From the NCBI RefSeq assembly GCF_050947875.1, contig NC_134568.1, positions 215,059,678-215,123,677 on the forward strand: a DNA stretch of 64,000 nt, written 5' to 3'. This stretch comes from Dermacentor variabilis. Taxonomy: Eukaryota > Arthropoda > Arachnida > Ixodida > Ixodidae. The notes under the pieces are model-generated. The model searched no databases and had not been told where the DNA came from. It worked only from the letters and a program-made list of their open reading frames with translations. Each line of letters opens with the position of its first letter. Within the stretch, counting starts at the first letter, position 1. The position numbers and the translations under genes are program-made. Shown one piece after another: positions 1 to 12,194 of this stretch.

Positions 1-162
1 CAGCTCTCCTCTCTTGTTTACATTTCTTGCGAAACGACGCCGCGCTGCGCGCAACCGGGCTGCTCGGACGCGCGCGCTCCGCAGCAATACTGAACAATCG
101 TTAGCACGTGAGCATGATTACGCCAAAGAGGGCAAAATTTCCCGCGGATATTCCTTCGTCCG

Positions 163-396
163 TTGCCATTGCCGTGGCGCGGTAACGACGAGGAGCACGA
201 GCCGCATGATGCCGGGGAGTTGCCAAATCCTAGCTTTGGAGAAGCCGTCGCGGCTCTGGACCTCCTCCGCAGGTACGTCGCACCTCACAGCGACGCTGAC
301 AGCAATGCGGCCTTCCAGGCTATTGAGAAACGTGTGGTGATTTCTAGCGAGCGAAAGAAATGGCAAGTAACCATTCTAGACTTTTTTAAGTTCTAA
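163..396 (+). pseudogene. C-terminal relic of a Tigger/pogo-type transposase
   Basis: The frame ends in a Pro-Ser-Phe-x-Glu-Ala helix, then a Leu-rich segment (ALDLLRRYVAP) and a basic tail closing with ILDFFKF and a stop. That is the usual look of the C-terminus of Tigger/CENP-B-like (pogo) transposases, which cut and paste DNA at TA sites. The DDE catalytic core is absent: either it lies beyond the left edge or it was deleted, since 1-160 does not read as transposase. A polyadenylation-like aataaa (409-414) follows the stop, and a terminal repeat lies 145 bp downstream, which supports the assignment. The first ATG at 163 is only the start of the open frame and not a true start codon. Similarity is judged by eye. 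Confidence 0.5.
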
Positions 397-509
397 ACGC
401 ACTCTGTGGAAATAAATTGTCTATAGTTGAAGCTGCACTTTTTTCATTCATTTTCGGAGCTTTCCTCACTGTTGCGTTTTCCCGGCTGTTACGTTTTTTT
501 TTCCTCGGT

Positions 510-541
510 CCGGTGAAAAACGTATGAACGGGGTTCCACTG
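510..541 (+). mobile_element. Right terminal inverted repeat of the Tigger/pogo element
   Basis: Read on the minus strand the end is CAGTGGAACCCCGTTCATAC followed by gttttt, flanked by TA at 542-543. CAGTGGAACC is the familiar start of Tigger-like terminal repeats, and TA is the pogo/mariner target. The left end lies outside the window or was lost. Confidence 0.6.
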
Positions 542-543
542 TA

Positions 544-3176
544 TACTCACTGCGCGATCGCTCCGCCAATCTAATATATTAGACTGGGGGAGCGTTCGCG
601 AGCCACATAAATCGGCTTATACACCCATCTGTGCTGGCCATGCTGGCCATGTATACAGACGTGTCGGTGGCCGGCTCTGCATACTATGCGAAATTCCGCA
701 ATGAAACAGTACACGCTACCTGATTATTAGAGCGCAGCTCTTAGGCGGCCGTTCCTGCGTGAAGCGTCGGCGTCCCTCGGCGTAACCGAGCGAACGAGCA
801 CAGCGAAGGATGAAAGAGCGAACGCAAAGCGCAGCGGCGGATGAAAGACTGCGAGAGCGAAGAGAGTGCGAGGAGAAAAGGGTAGGAGGAGGGTGCAGCT
901 GAAGGCATTAGGAGGAAAGCGGAGGAAGCCACCTTAAAGCACCATAAGACGGCGCTCACGTCCGCGCATCCACGGCAGTGGCGGCACCCGCTGTGCGGTG
1001 GAAGAAAAAAAAAACCCAGAAAGCTAGCCTTCGCGCATCGTGTTCGCCGGAAGCGTTTCCCGGTATAGGTTAAGGTTGCATAAGCTGCAGTGGCCGGGAA
1101 GCGGCAACTGTGTGCCCGGTCTATATATAGCGCCGCGCGTCGCGGCTCTGCCACTCGGTGCGGTGATCTGTGCGATGCCTCAATATATCGCAAATGGAAG
1201 CACGTATAGAGCTGCGCTCAAATTTCGCATTAGGGAGTATCGTAATAGTGGGTGAATTTTCTCTTTGTAACAAATTTCCGCCCTCAAGCGCATAATTATT
1301 TTATTAAGGCTGAGCTTTCTTGGCCTTCCTCCCCGTGGTTTGTCGTGTCGCCGAGCAATGCGGGCTTGTTTTGGAGGTCTGTGTAATCCGAGATTGCGTG
1401 GGCGCTTGGGTGGGAGAGCGTCGGTAAGGCGGAGCTAATATACTATAAATAGCCACTTCATGGGAAATATGTGGCATTTGCAAGGGTTTCGTGGAACCTA
1501 TGCGCATTCTCAAAGCCGACAAGAGGCGTCTTGCTGGACAAGCACGCGCTCGTTTTGTTGCAAACCGCGGTGCAGAACGCGAACAGTTACAAGCGCTTCA
1601 CCACAAAGCCAAACGAAACAACACTTCTGCCTTGAGAGAAGAACGTGGACAGAAACAGAATGAAATTGCGCGCATTACATGTTTTATTGCATCGTACTGA
1701 AACGTTTCAACGAAGCTGCGCTTAATGTAGAATGAAAGAGAGAATCAAAGCGCCTCGTCCTGTCCTCTCTACGTTCATGTCTTTGTGCGCTTTTATAACT
1801 TCAAGATGAAAGAAGGAAAGGTAAATATATACCTATATAACGTTGATTCCAGCAAATACGTAGGACATCTGCCGTCTGTTTTTGTTGCTTTCAAAGTTTG
1901 AAAAGATTAAAAAAAAAGAGAAAAAAGGAGGATCACCTTTGGCAGTCAGGGATGTTCCGCTTTTTCTGGGGAATTTCTGGACGAGGCGGAAGTTACCTGG
2001 ATGATACGTCGCAATTTCCAGGTAGCTAATTAGGATGATTTATTAATGAATGCCTAATTATACGCCATGATATGCGTGTTATAATGGCAGAAAGGAAGCC
2101 GTGTGATAATGAAAACGTATCCACTGACCATACATTTCTAACAAGAACCAATTTCGAGGTATCCGTCACCAAAATCTGCTAAAAACAATGCACTGGCGTT
2201 ACGCTTAAGGTCACGCCGAAAAGCTAGTGGAAGGGAGGCTTTTGGGAAACGACTAAATGGAACGCCGATGTGTTTCGCGGGTGGATATTTCGAAAGTGGC
2301 GCTATATAGTCGTAGGATTTCTCCTAGAGAGACGTTATACTTCACAACTGCCGGGCTTCAATTTCACAAATTCAACACGTATGCTAAAGCGAAAAAAAGA
2401 AAGAAACGCTTGATGGAAGTTTGTTAATCATTTAGCTGAACATTGCGACTTTTCGTGCGAATAATGTTCAGCGAGTAATGCTCTTCAGGTAATTTGCCTG
2501 AACAGACCGAATCGCGCTGTATGCGCTTGGTGATAAAAAAAAAAAAGTACGTTCGAACTAAAAGAAAAAACAAACGGTATAATGAACGTGCGGCTGCTTT
2601 CGGACCTCGCGGGGCACGCCGAACTCATCACTACTGAAAGGACCTAGCAAAGTCGCATGTTTGAAGAACAAAGTCGGTATTGTAACGGATAGCGCAGAAA
2701 CACGTCCCATTATGTGGTGCGGCAACAGTGTAGACAAATAAGAGCGGATTAACAGACACTGATTCCCTCCTCGTTCGCTAACCACCTCTTCGGTGATTCT
2801 TGTCGTCGAGAGACGCTTGACATAATGTGCCCCCACGTATCATGCCCGGATTCCGTGACGCGCCTCGCCTTAAAACGAAGCCTTCATCGCCGCAAGGCCG
2901 CACTGTGCGACTTGTGAAAGGTTCGCGACTGAGGCGCCCTTACTACTTAGTTTCCTTCTGGAGAAGCGCTTCTCCACGCTACTCCTTAGCGTCGATTCCT
3001 ACTATCGCCACTGTTGTCTTCTTCTGGCTTCGAATACGGCTGTGTAATTGTGCCCGTAGCCGACTAAGTACTTTGATGCCCGATTTTGCGGCATTTTTTT
3101 GCTCTATTTGCCATGTGTTTGCAAGGCATTGAGTCAGTTTCGGCGTCCATAACCACACATCTTTCTGTTCAGGTCC
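544..3176. other. No gene recognised
   Basis: This stretch holds only short overlapping open frames without recognisable motifs. Noted within it: a 36-bp imperfect inverted repeat at 559-594, a TATA-like ctatatatag near 1119, and a segment near 2130-2400 that resembles 56900-57180 and is probably a dispersed repeat. The basic frame at 1491-1700 is not recognised. Confidence 0.5.
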
Positions 3177-3209
3177 ACTAATATTTTTCTCTCCCTCTCT
3201 TTATTTGCA

Positions 3210-3245
3210 CAAACAATCAATCAATCAATCAATCAGTCAGTCAAC
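3210..3245. repeat. (CAAT/CAGT)n tetranucleotide tract
   Basis: Simple caat repeats drift into cagt repeats. It may be the tail of an unrecognised retroposon ending here on the plus strand. Confidence 0.7.
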
Positions 3246-3359
3246 TTCGCCGTTCGCTCGTTGAGGGTACGTGGCTTCTTATACTGTATGTGCTACGCAG
3301 GTGTGCTGGGAATAGTGTTTGGATCGAACCGTTCGAGAAATTCGTTTCTGCACTGGTAC

Positions 3360-3570
3360 TATACAGGTTGTCCCAACCATCATCCACCAAGATTTAAAAT
3401 TAAATATGCAAATACCACGGAGCTGTACAGAACCAAGGGAATGTTGGTCGCCGCCGCTTGGAGATACTCAGATTATTTTTTGCATTCCGCCTAATTACAT
3501 AATTAGTCTTAATTAACCAACTTCCCTAATGTTATAATTAGATTAAACGTTTCAATGAGAAAGTTTTAGA
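3360..3570. repeat. AT-rich dispersed repeat (unclassified)
   Basis: The start, gttgtcccaaccatc, followed by an AT-rich body resembles a repeat that I associate with tick genomes. No ends or target duplication could be fixed. Confidence 0.3.
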
Positions 3571-3576
3571 GCAACA

Positions 3577-3708
3577 CGAAAAACTCCCTCATGTACTTAA
3601 ATTTAGGTGCACGTTAAAGAACCCCAGGTGGTCAAATTTTCCGTAGTTCCCACAACGGCGTGCCTCACAATCAGATCGTTTTGGCACGTAAAACCGCATA
3701 ATTTAATT
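3577..3708 (+). mobile_element. Ruka SINE, 3' part only
   Basis: Matches the tRNA-unrelated body and tail of the Ruka copies in this window (gtgcacgttaaagaacccca, then ggcacgtaaaac and an AT-rich end). The tRNA-like head is missing, so this copy is 5' truncated. Confidence 0.75.
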
Positions 3709-3751
3709 ATTTTAATAAAAAAACTACCGATACTACTTTCGGTTGCCGAAT

Positions 3752-4500
3752 CATCATCATCATCATCATAGTCATCATCATCATCAGCAGCAGCAGCCTA
3801 TTTTATGTCCACTGTAGGACGGCGGCCTCTACCTGCGATCGCCAGTTACCCCTGTCCTGCACCAGCTCATTCCAACTAGCGCCCGCGAATTTCCTAATTT
3901 CATCGCTCCACCTAGTCTTGACTGCGCCTCCCTTCTCTTGGCTCCCATTCTGTAACCATAATGGTCGACTGGTTATCTAGCCAGGGCATTACATCGCCTT
4001 CCCAGCTGCATTCTTTTCTCTTAATGTCAATTAGAATAATCGGCTCTACCCGTTCGCTCTCTTATACAAACCGCTGTCTTTCTGTCTCTTAACGTTATGC
4101 CTAGCATTCTTCGTTCCATCGCTCTTTACGTGGTCCTTAACTTGTTCTCAAGCTGCTTTGTTAGTCTCCAAGTCTCAGCCCCATATGTCAGCACCGGTAA
4201 AATGCACTGATTGCGCACCTTCCTTTTCAATGATAATGGCAAGCTTCTAGTCAGGAGCTGGCAATGTCTGCCGTATGCGCTGCAACCCATTTTCTTTATT
4301 CTTCTGTAAATTTCCTTCTCATGATCAGGGTTGCCTGTGAGTAATTGACCTAGGTAAACGTACTCCTTCACAGACTCTAGAGGCTGACTGGCGATCTTGA
4401 ACTCTTGTTTCTTTGCCCGGCTATTCATCATTATCTTTGTCTTCTGCATAATCATACGTGCTACATAAAAGTGTTTTTCCGAGCGTGAAAGAAGCCCGCG
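3752..4500 (-). pseudogene. RTE-like LINE, 3' end with decayed RT C-terminus
   Basis: On the minus strand the frame at 4584-4126 reads KTKIMMNSRAKK, then VKEYVYLGQLL, and later QCILPVLTYGAETW. These are the thumb-region signatures of RTE-like reverse transcriptases (YVYLG and the YGAETW block). The reading continues after a frameshift and stops to a tail of ATC/AGC triplets at 3752-3796, which reads GAT/GCT on the element strand. The palm with its YADD motif is absent, so the copy is 5' truncated and dead. The left boundary, about 4450-4500, is an estimate. A fragment of a similar element lies at 30580-32064. Confidence 0.75.
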
Positions 4501-4599
4501 AATACACAAAATTGCCGCGCGACTGGCCGCTCGAGGCACTTGGCGTGTATTACATGAACTCTTTGCAATCACAGAGTTCACCACGAGGCTGCGAATATG

Positions 4600-6255
4600 C
4601 GCAGCGTCGAATTCCGGAAGATAGCATCAGGTCAGACAGTGGCAGCAGTTCCCCCCTCGTCAAAGCAGCTGCGCTCTGGCAGCTCTTCCTCTTCGGCAAA
4701 CCCGCATTTTCTGCCAGTTTCGCAGCTGAGCCTTACTTCCGGTCAGGTTTCGTTGATTCCCTGCATGTCCATCCAGTACTCGGGCCGGGAACCCCTCAGT
4801 TACCGCGCACGCGCGGTGAGGTAGGATGAAAAGAAAATAGGCCCAGTCGGCTGATTACGAAACCGGAGAGCGATCGGGGGAAGCAAAATGATGTACTGCT
4901 TTTCGGATGAAATACGATGCTCGGAAGGTCGAGCGACAGGACGGCAACACATTATTGGAGAGCAGCGAGTTATGAATGCGACGAAAGGCGGCGAACTTAT
5001 TCGCTTAATGTTATATTTTGCTGGTAGGTTTAATAAAGGCAAACGAGGCAAGCGGGTGCGTTCATTACTTCTATTTGTTTTTCTTTTGTATGCCCCGTGT
5101 CTTCGCCTGCCCTGTCTCTGTATCTCTTACCTTTACACCCTCCCCCTTTCATTTTATTATTCTCTGTTTCGTATCCAGAGCATGATTATCGACGACGGCG
5201 ATGTTTTTTTTTTTTTTCGTTCACTAAATTTTCTGACGCTCTGCGTGGTTCGTTGATAGCAAAAATATTTAATTTTAATTTTCCGAAGGGGGCTTCTTCT
5301 ATCCTCCCTATTTGATATGGTATAGTAGCACACGAACCAGATCCAGATGCATTGCGTATCGGATATTGTGATTGGTGCTCGAGATATTGTTGACGAAGGT
5401 TTTGACCCTTGCTTTGGCGTACGAATACGTGCTTGATGTGTATAGTCACTGGTTTTCACGTTATTCTGGCGGCGCCGTGTAGTAAGTTGTTGTGGTTCTT
5501 AAGAGTGCGCATAATCTTCAGTTTTATGCTTGACTGTCCTGTATGTTTTACGTTAGTGCAATGTTGAATCTTGATTTATAATTAGATGTCATGCTGGGAT
5601 ATATGGCGCAGTAAACGCACGAAAAGCAGGAACTGCCCAGCTTGTTACCTATACGTTCGCCGAAGGGACCACGGAAAGGTAAAATAAGAGCTGCAGTGGG
5701 CCTTTACTACTTCAAGTAGAAGTAGTGCAGAATAAACAAAACAAAAAAAGATTATTGGAATATTTTCGCCACAGATAGAAAAAAAAAGCAAAGAAGAAGG
5801 AAGCGCGCAGTGATTGCATGGGGCAGAATTTTTTTGCTTTACGTGTCATAATCACTTGCTGTAAACACTCTTATAGCATAGCAGCGCGTGGGCAGAGCGT
5901 AGACAGTGAACAGGTCTGGAAGTCAGCACATATAGGCCTAACGACAGTGCCTAGAAGAGCTATATATATGTTCTAGGCGCTATGACGGAACCTTTACGTG
6001 AGAGCCACACTACGGCAAGCAGATTCGCGCATCCCCTCAAGCGATGTAAAAGGGAGCACATCGATTGCTTTCAAAACGTTGCAGAGGCTAAGCAGACACT
6101 CCCCGCACAAAAGTGCACAGTACCACCACGTAAATGTTGAAACGGAGAGCTACCTGCTCCATGTTAAAATGTCACACTTGAATTGACACATTACGAGTAA
6201 ATGTTTCGATGTTCCTACTCATATTGCTCACAACTATACGTGCTGCCTTAAATTG
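4600..6255. other. No gene recognised
   Basis: Only short frames occur, none with a familiar motif. A T tract (about 5206-5218), an A-rich patch (5744-5788) and a small perfect hairpin at 5707-5727 are the only structures seen. Confidence 0.5.
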
Positions 6256-6259
6256 TTGT

Positions 6260-6569
6260 AAAAAAAAAAAAATTTGGGTTCTGATGTGCCAGAGCCAAGG
6301 CGTGATTATGAGGCGCGCCTAAGTGAGGGACTTGGATTAACTTTGACCATCTTGATTTCTTTTAACGTGCACATAAATCTAAGTATACGTGCGTTTTCCT
6401 CTCTCTCTCTCTCTCTCTCTCTTTTCATTGCTTTTTCGACCTCATCAAAAATGAGGCCTCCGCGGCAGGTATTCAACCCGCGACCGCGTGCTCAGCAAAT
6501 CAACGCCATAGCCACTAAAGAGAGAGATCTCTTTAGTGGCTCTCTAAGCCACTAAGCTACGGTGGTGGG
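6260..6569 (-). mobile_element. Ruka SINE with CT expansion and altered head
   Basis: The minus strand carries the whole Ruka layout: tRNA-like head (about 6480-6569), body and AT/A-rich tail (6260-6275). The body is split by a CT tract at 6401-6422. The head contains a hairpin, with about 13-bp arms around 6511-6540, where the segment ccactaaagaga is repeated in inverted orientation. It is a diverged copy. Confidence 0.8.
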
Positions 6570-6700
6570 CAACTGGGGTCTTTGTTCAAGGTGCTCTTCA
6601 ATACCTTATCTGGCTATATCTGCATATAATAAAAAAAAATAAGCGTAATCTTTCTTTCTATCAGAATAGCGTGTGTCGTCAACGAGTTTCCGCGACATTT

Positions 6701-6945
6701 ACCCGCCGTGGTTCCTCAGTGGCTATAGTGTTAGGCTGCTGAGCACGAGGTCGCGGGATCGAATCCCGGCCACGGCGGCCGCATTTCGATGGGGGCGAAA
6801 TGCGAAAACACCCGTGTACTTAGATTTAGGTGCACGTTAAAGAACCCCAGGTGGTCGAAATTTCCGGAGTCCTCCACTACGGCGCGCCTCATAATCAGAA
6901 AGTGGTTTTGGCACGTAAAACCCCATAATTTAATATAATTTAATT
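6701..6945 (+). mobile_element. Ruka SINE, full length with 14-bp target duplication
   Basis: This complete copy has a tRNA-like head with an A-box-like segment and a B box (ggatcgaatcccg), the Ruka body, and a tail ending in taatttaat. Identical 14-bp direct repeats tttccgcgacattt flank it at 6687-6700 and 6946-6959, the product of LINE-assisted insertion. This is the best reference copy in the window. Known biology: Ruka is a tRNA-derived, RNA polymerase III-type SINE of ixodid ticks. Confidence 0.9.
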
Positions 6946-6959
6946 TTTCCGCGACATTT

Positions 6960-7870
6960 CAGGACAGGAAGGAATGAATGCTGCAGGGCGCAGACCGCAC
7001 CATGCTTGTTGTCCTCGCATCATTGCCTGAGGCGCGATGTTTGTGGCCGATAAAGTCTCTATATATGCCCCTTGAAGGCAAGGTCTTCTTCGTTGACTTC
7101 ATGTGGGTTTGGTGCATCTGGGATCTGGCTATCTTGTAAGCACTACCACAAAAAAGAAAAGATCGACGACATTAAACATGACAAGGTCGACGTAATTGTG
7201 CGTAAAATGCGATACGAATAAGATACAAAATGAGTGAATAGTGAGCGTGAAAAAGAGACCGAACAGGGAGATGTAATCAACATTTAATCATCAAGTCATT
7301 CGAACTACCGTGTACAGTGCTCGAGGAATCAAACGCGTCAATTTAGGGCTAACTAACGCGATATACTTTCGTTTTCACCAGCTGCAGTTCGTGTCACATC
7401 GAGGTAATTTTGGCGCGTGCACTTAGATTGGGGTCCACGTCACCTTTGGTGATCAGATTCCTAGCGGCATGACATGGTACTCTCGAGTACTTTGCACATA
7501 TGTGCAGTTCTACTAAATGCTCCCTGTCACGTTTCATTCCGTGAGCACTGTACGTCGGCCTTTTCTGCTTTAGCGTCGACACTTGACTGAACCTCTCTCT
7601 TATTAGAAGAAAGCAAGCATACCCAGGGACTTTAGTGGCAGCGAGCGGTCGATGACAATTATGTGACCATCAAGCCGGTGGCGTCTGCTCGCTGCAACCA
7701 TGTGTTGGCATTTAGGAGACGTTCGTCTACAGGTCGGGCAAATCTAAGGCCTGCTTAGCGGCAGAATCGCGCTTTTAGCCGAGAGCGGACTGCTTAGAGG
7801 CACTGAATGAGTTTTATTGGATAAATGAATATTGAGTGAATGATTTGTGTGGGTGAAGGCGCTAAGAGTG
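6960..7870. other. No gene recognised
   Basis: Nothing beyond short frames was seen between the Ruka copy and the ATGT microsatellite. Confidence 0.5.
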
Positions 7871-7878
7871 AAGTATAA

Positions 7879-8020
7879 ATATGTATGTATGCATGTATGT
7901 ATGCATGTATGTATGTATGTATGTATGTATGTATGTATGTATGTATGTATGTATGTATGTATGTATGTATGTATGTATGTATGTATGTATGTATGTATGT
8001 ATGTATGTATGTATGTGTGT
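7879..8020. repeat. (ATGT)n microsatellite, about 140 bp
   Basis: An almost pure tetranucleotide tract with a few atgc units at the left end. It produces long His/Thr/Tyr and Cys/Met/Tyr/Val open frames on both strands that are not genes. Confidence 0.95.
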
Positions 8021-8113
8021 TTTATTTCCACAAAAACTAAATACAGCTTTGCGGGGGTAAAGTGGGGAAGAAAGCTGCTCGTAGCAGCTTGACCAGCCCG
8101 ACAGCGATCAGAT

Positions 8114-8152
8114 TTAGCTATTTAATTAATTTAATTAATTAATTAGCTAAAT
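8114..8152. repeat. (TTAA)-rich low-complexity tract
   Basis: Repeated taattaatt units just before the solo LTR. Confidence 0.7.
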
Positions 8153-8261
8153 TGAATGAATAAATATGTCTTTTTGTATATATACGCTATAGAAACGTCC
8201 CCCTTGGCTAAAATCTGCGATGAATAGTTTTAAATGGTGCTGTAGAAGGCGTTGTACAGGT

Positions 8262-9078
8262 TGTAAGATTCGTCGGACGATCTCACCGCTGCCATTCAGA
8301 TGTAAGATTTGGCAGTCGTAGCTGTAGGAAGGAGCTTGACTCTTCGTCGGGACTCAGGAGAGCAGGATTTATTTACATGTTATTTACAGTTGAACATGAG
8401 ATACATCGACAGTCTGGCGTGACTCCCAAATGGAGCCCGCAAGACGAGCATACAGCAAACAGCTTACGAGCACACAGCTCACGAGTACATTTCGAGCACG
8501 ACAACGAGCACACTCTAGCAGCCGACAATCGCTGCTTATAAGCACTCCGCTCGACGTCATAGTTCGACGTCATTGTAGATGACCCGTCCTTTTGAAGGAG
8601 GCGGGATCTCGACTTGGAGGAGGAGGAGGGCTCACGCACACGCACACACACACACATAGGTGTAATGGTCCGGAGCCGACGTCAGAGGGGCTTCGTAGAA
8701 CTCTGAGCCGACCCGGGTAGCGCGACCGGATAGCACATTGTCTTGCGTCTTGGTCGGCGCGTGGGAAGGAGCCCTCGTCGGCGTTCCCGCGGCAACTCCC
8801 CCACTCATAGCAGAACAGGCCAGCGTTGTCGTGTTGCGCACAAAGCCTGCTTCGTCGAACTCGGAGCCGTACCGGTTGGCGAGGCCGAGTAGCACATTGT
8901 CTGGTGTCTCGAAAAGCACATGGGGAGGTTCCGCCAATTACCTCCCCTCAATAACTCCCCTGAGCTGACCCCTCGCCACGTGGCTGCCGGTTATCCGCAG
9001 TTCTCTGAAGTGCGCCACCGTCCCGGTTGGATCGGAACACGTGCAGCGGGCTGAAATAGCTGCAGGCCTATCCTAACA
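8262..9078 (-). mobile_element. Solo LTR A (817 bp), target duplication AGGT
   Basis: On the minus strand it runs from TGTTAGGATAGGCCTGC to GACGAATCTTACA and is flanked by AGGT at 8258-8261 and 9079-9082. It resembles solo LTR G (62367-63134) most closely. It contains a CA/GT tract and a TTTATTTAC segment that reads as a poly(A) signal on the minus strand. No internal coding region lies beside it, so it is a product of LTR-LTR recombination. Open frames in it are not genes. Confidence 0.85.
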
Positions 9079-9102
9079 AGGTGCAGCTATCCGAATATAC
9101 AT

Positions 9103-9906
9103 TAAGAACGGCCAGCTGCAGTGCAATTTTGCCAGCCATTTAAGCCAGGGGTGGCAACCTCATCTTGGAATGCCGCCGCCAACCTCTAGCCACGGCGTGA
9201 CTAAGTCAACTTTGTGTCGGGAACAATACGCACGTCCTCCATTCTCCGTCGCTTCAGCTAGGATGCGTTTGACGAAGCAGGCTTTGTGCTGAAACCGCCA
9301 CCGTTACGCTCTAGCCTCGTCGCCGTTGTGACTGAAGGAGTTCGACGAAGCAGACTTTGTGCGCAACACGACAACGCGGACCTCATCTGCTACACGGGGG
9401 GCTCCGAGTTCTACAAAATTCGTGTGGTGTCTGTTTCAGTCCGTGAACACGTGTGTGTGTGTGTGCATGTGTGTGTGTGTAAACCGTCACGCGGAGAGGC
9501 GGCTAGTTTACGGGGACTAAACGAACGTTCGCGTCACCTTGTATCGCGGGAGGACCGAGTGTTTAAAAACTGCTGTTGTGCGGATGCTCGACACACTTTT
9601 CTTAAGCAGTCATGTTGGACTGAGACACTTTCTTAAGCAGTCATGTTAGACTGAGACACTCTCTCAAGCAGTCGTGTTAGACTGACGTACTTTCTCTCGC
9701 AGTCATGCTAGACTGATGAACTGTATGTAAATACTGTAAATAAACCCATATTCCTTGTTCTCGATGAGAAGCAGTCCTTCCCTTCATCAACGTCCTCAGC
9801 GTGGACAAGTTGGACGACGGCATGGGCCAGCTACCTTCGAATTCATGCCGGACTCCAATCTTGAAAACGGATCACGAGCGATGGGATTGAGCCCCCAATC
9901 CTGACA
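9103..9906 (+). mobile_element. Solo LTR B (about 804 bp), target duplication ACAT
   Basis: It is nearly the same sequence as solo LTR D (55149-56012). The first bases of the canonical TGTTAAGAACGGCC end are lost, and the right end is ATCCTGACA. ACAT flanks it at 9099-9102 and 9907-9910. A run of four about 32-bp units (core agcagtcatgttagactga) lies near 9600-9720, followed by a poly(A) signal (aataaacccatattcc). Only 24 bp separate it from LTR A. Confidence 0.8.
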
Positions 9907-9910
9907 ACAT

Positions 9911-12190
9911 GCACCCATCCGATTTTGTGGAGTATTGCAAAGTATTATTGCCCAATTTCTCAACATCAGCGGATCAGAGCACAGTATCAAACACGGGGTG
10001 ATGTACCTGCGTCAGTTCGTTGTGGCACAAGAATGAATGGTGTCCCACAAAAATGAACGCTTTTCAATATTTACTATGTGCACCATTTGCTGACTTCCAG
10101 TAAAACACGTTGTTCGGCTGGCTGCTGCATTGTACTAAGAAAAAAACCAGCCAAAAAAATGACGCACACAGGAAACATACAAGAAGACAGGAAAAAGGCT
10201 GGACCACCAACTGTTTATTCTTTACATAATGGTTCTCTAACTTATAAAGGGCACTCTGTCACATGACCATCGCAAAGTCGGCTTATCACACCCAACCGTC
10301 CAGAAAAAAAACCCAATAAATTCCAAAGGCCGCATGCACCTTCTATCTTGCAAGGGATGATACAATCTCGACCGGGTGAGGCGGGCCTTCACCGCAAGGA
10401 TCGGGAAACGACGACGAAGCCGGGCATCGTGATGATGAAAAAAAAGTAGAAAAGATTCTATTCACTTCATTGGTATGTACATGGTGGTGACTCCATCCGA
10501 GTCTCGAGCGGTTCTCTTTAATACCGGGACCAGGACGGCCTTAAATAACCCCTCGCGGTCTTGTGCTCGTCGATGTCTTCTTGAAAACTTGGGGAACTTG
10601 TGGAAATGTCAGGACCTTTGTCAGGTTCAGAAGTTGACGAGCTCCTGTCCTTCGTGTCTGCTTTTTCGGGGAAGAGGGCAATAAAAGAAATGAATGCAGA
10701 TATATTCCTAAAAGCTTGTCCCTAGCCCCTTGTCGTTCTCACTTCAGGAATGTGCGCGCCGTGTGCAAATTTCGGAGGCTCGTATTGCCCCTTCTGGAAA
10801 ATGTGCTAATCGAAGGACGAACATTTCATCCCGCAGTTCCGCAACTTATTCCACCGTGACGTCTACTGCATAGGTGAAAACATAGTATTATTTTTATGTT
10901 CTCTAAATTGTACAAATCGCAGATTACGCTACAATGCTCTGGCTATAATTTTTTTAGTACAAGGGGACTTGCTGGAGTGTGCGTACTTAATACATTTGAT
11001 ATTACTGCTCATGATATACTCTGTAGCACGAAATAGCGATATTATTACGGCTCGTTGGAAGATTTTCTCAGTAGATATGTAGAATCACAAAATATTGAGC
11101 GGATTTGAAATGCTGCTTTAGCGGGAATCTATGAAAAAAATAAAATAAAAAAGAGGAATAAAGATTAAAAAAGTAAGGGTAACATAAGGCTGCAACTTCC
11201 GCCGATGTTCCAATCGGCATGCCGGCCACAGCATCCGCCATTTCTTCCCTTTCTGTTTCTCGCCACGGCAATTTATATTCCCTGATTTTTCGTTGTTTTG
11301 TTTGCCGTATTGAGACTCAGGAGTCGGTCATTTTCTGCTTCTCTCTCTCTCTCTTTCTCTACGGACACATTTTTGCTTAGAACTAGCGTTAGATTTCACG
11401 AGCCACCGCCATGGTTCATGCTATACAAAAACGCATTCTTTCCAGGACGAAACATGTCGGTGCCGCGGCAGAGTAGCCAATACCTTAACTCAAAAGCTTC
11501 CGTTGAATTTCTGCAGGCGATAGATGAAAAAAAATTAAATATTCGTTGATGCCACAATAATGTCACTTTTCACCGTTTGCCTTTAAAAGCCAATCTCAGC
11601 ATTATGCCTTTCAAGACCTCTAACAAACCATGGATCATGTATTTATCATATGAAGATGGGTGGGTTTCTAGCGTCCTCGACTTGCATTTCCTTTATCTGT
11701 GGACAAGGTTCTTCGAGCCCAGATAAAGACACGTTGCCACAGCTCTTCGTGACTTTCTGATAGATAGTAACTTCATGCAATCTCTTCGACACCAATCAAG
11801 CGTAAGCGCCTTCCGTACGCAAGCCATATGAAGCTAACAGTTAAAAAAGAACTAGCCGCCGGTTTGTTAGCTTACATTTCTACGGTTCAATTAAGATAAC
11901 ACATAATTTGCCGTTTGATTTCCTTGGCTTCATTGTGTGTTGGCTTCATATGGTTGTGACTAACAAAAATCAGGACCTTTGGTTCGCCTTCTGCTCGTTC
12001 ATTATGTGCTTAAAGAAATAGCATCGTCTTCATGCTCTGTGCGCTATTGGGTTACTGCGGCTTACGTACCTTGTTTCAGAATGGCATCCAACGCTACACA
12101 CAAATAAACAGCGTCACCTCCGGGAGCTGCATCGCTTAGTTTTCCGGAGACGGGCGTCGGGACTGTTGACGTCGGGACGACGACTAAGAA
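9911..12190. other. No gene recognised; possible Penelope-like fragment
   Basis: About 10130-10270 (acaagaagacagg, then ccaccaactgtttattcttt) resembles the terminal region of tick Penelope-like elements, but I cannot fix its ends. The remainder shows no motif. A CT tract lies at about 11339-11360. Confidence 0.3.
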
Positions 12191-12194
12191 CTGT

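Noticed and set aside
7872..8030. CRISPR-like regular repeat
   Set aside because: Simple 4-bp microsatellite without spacers; no array occurs elsewhere in the window.
7744..8092. Frames rich in IHTY or CMYV repeats
   Set aside because: Produced by the ATGT microsatellite.
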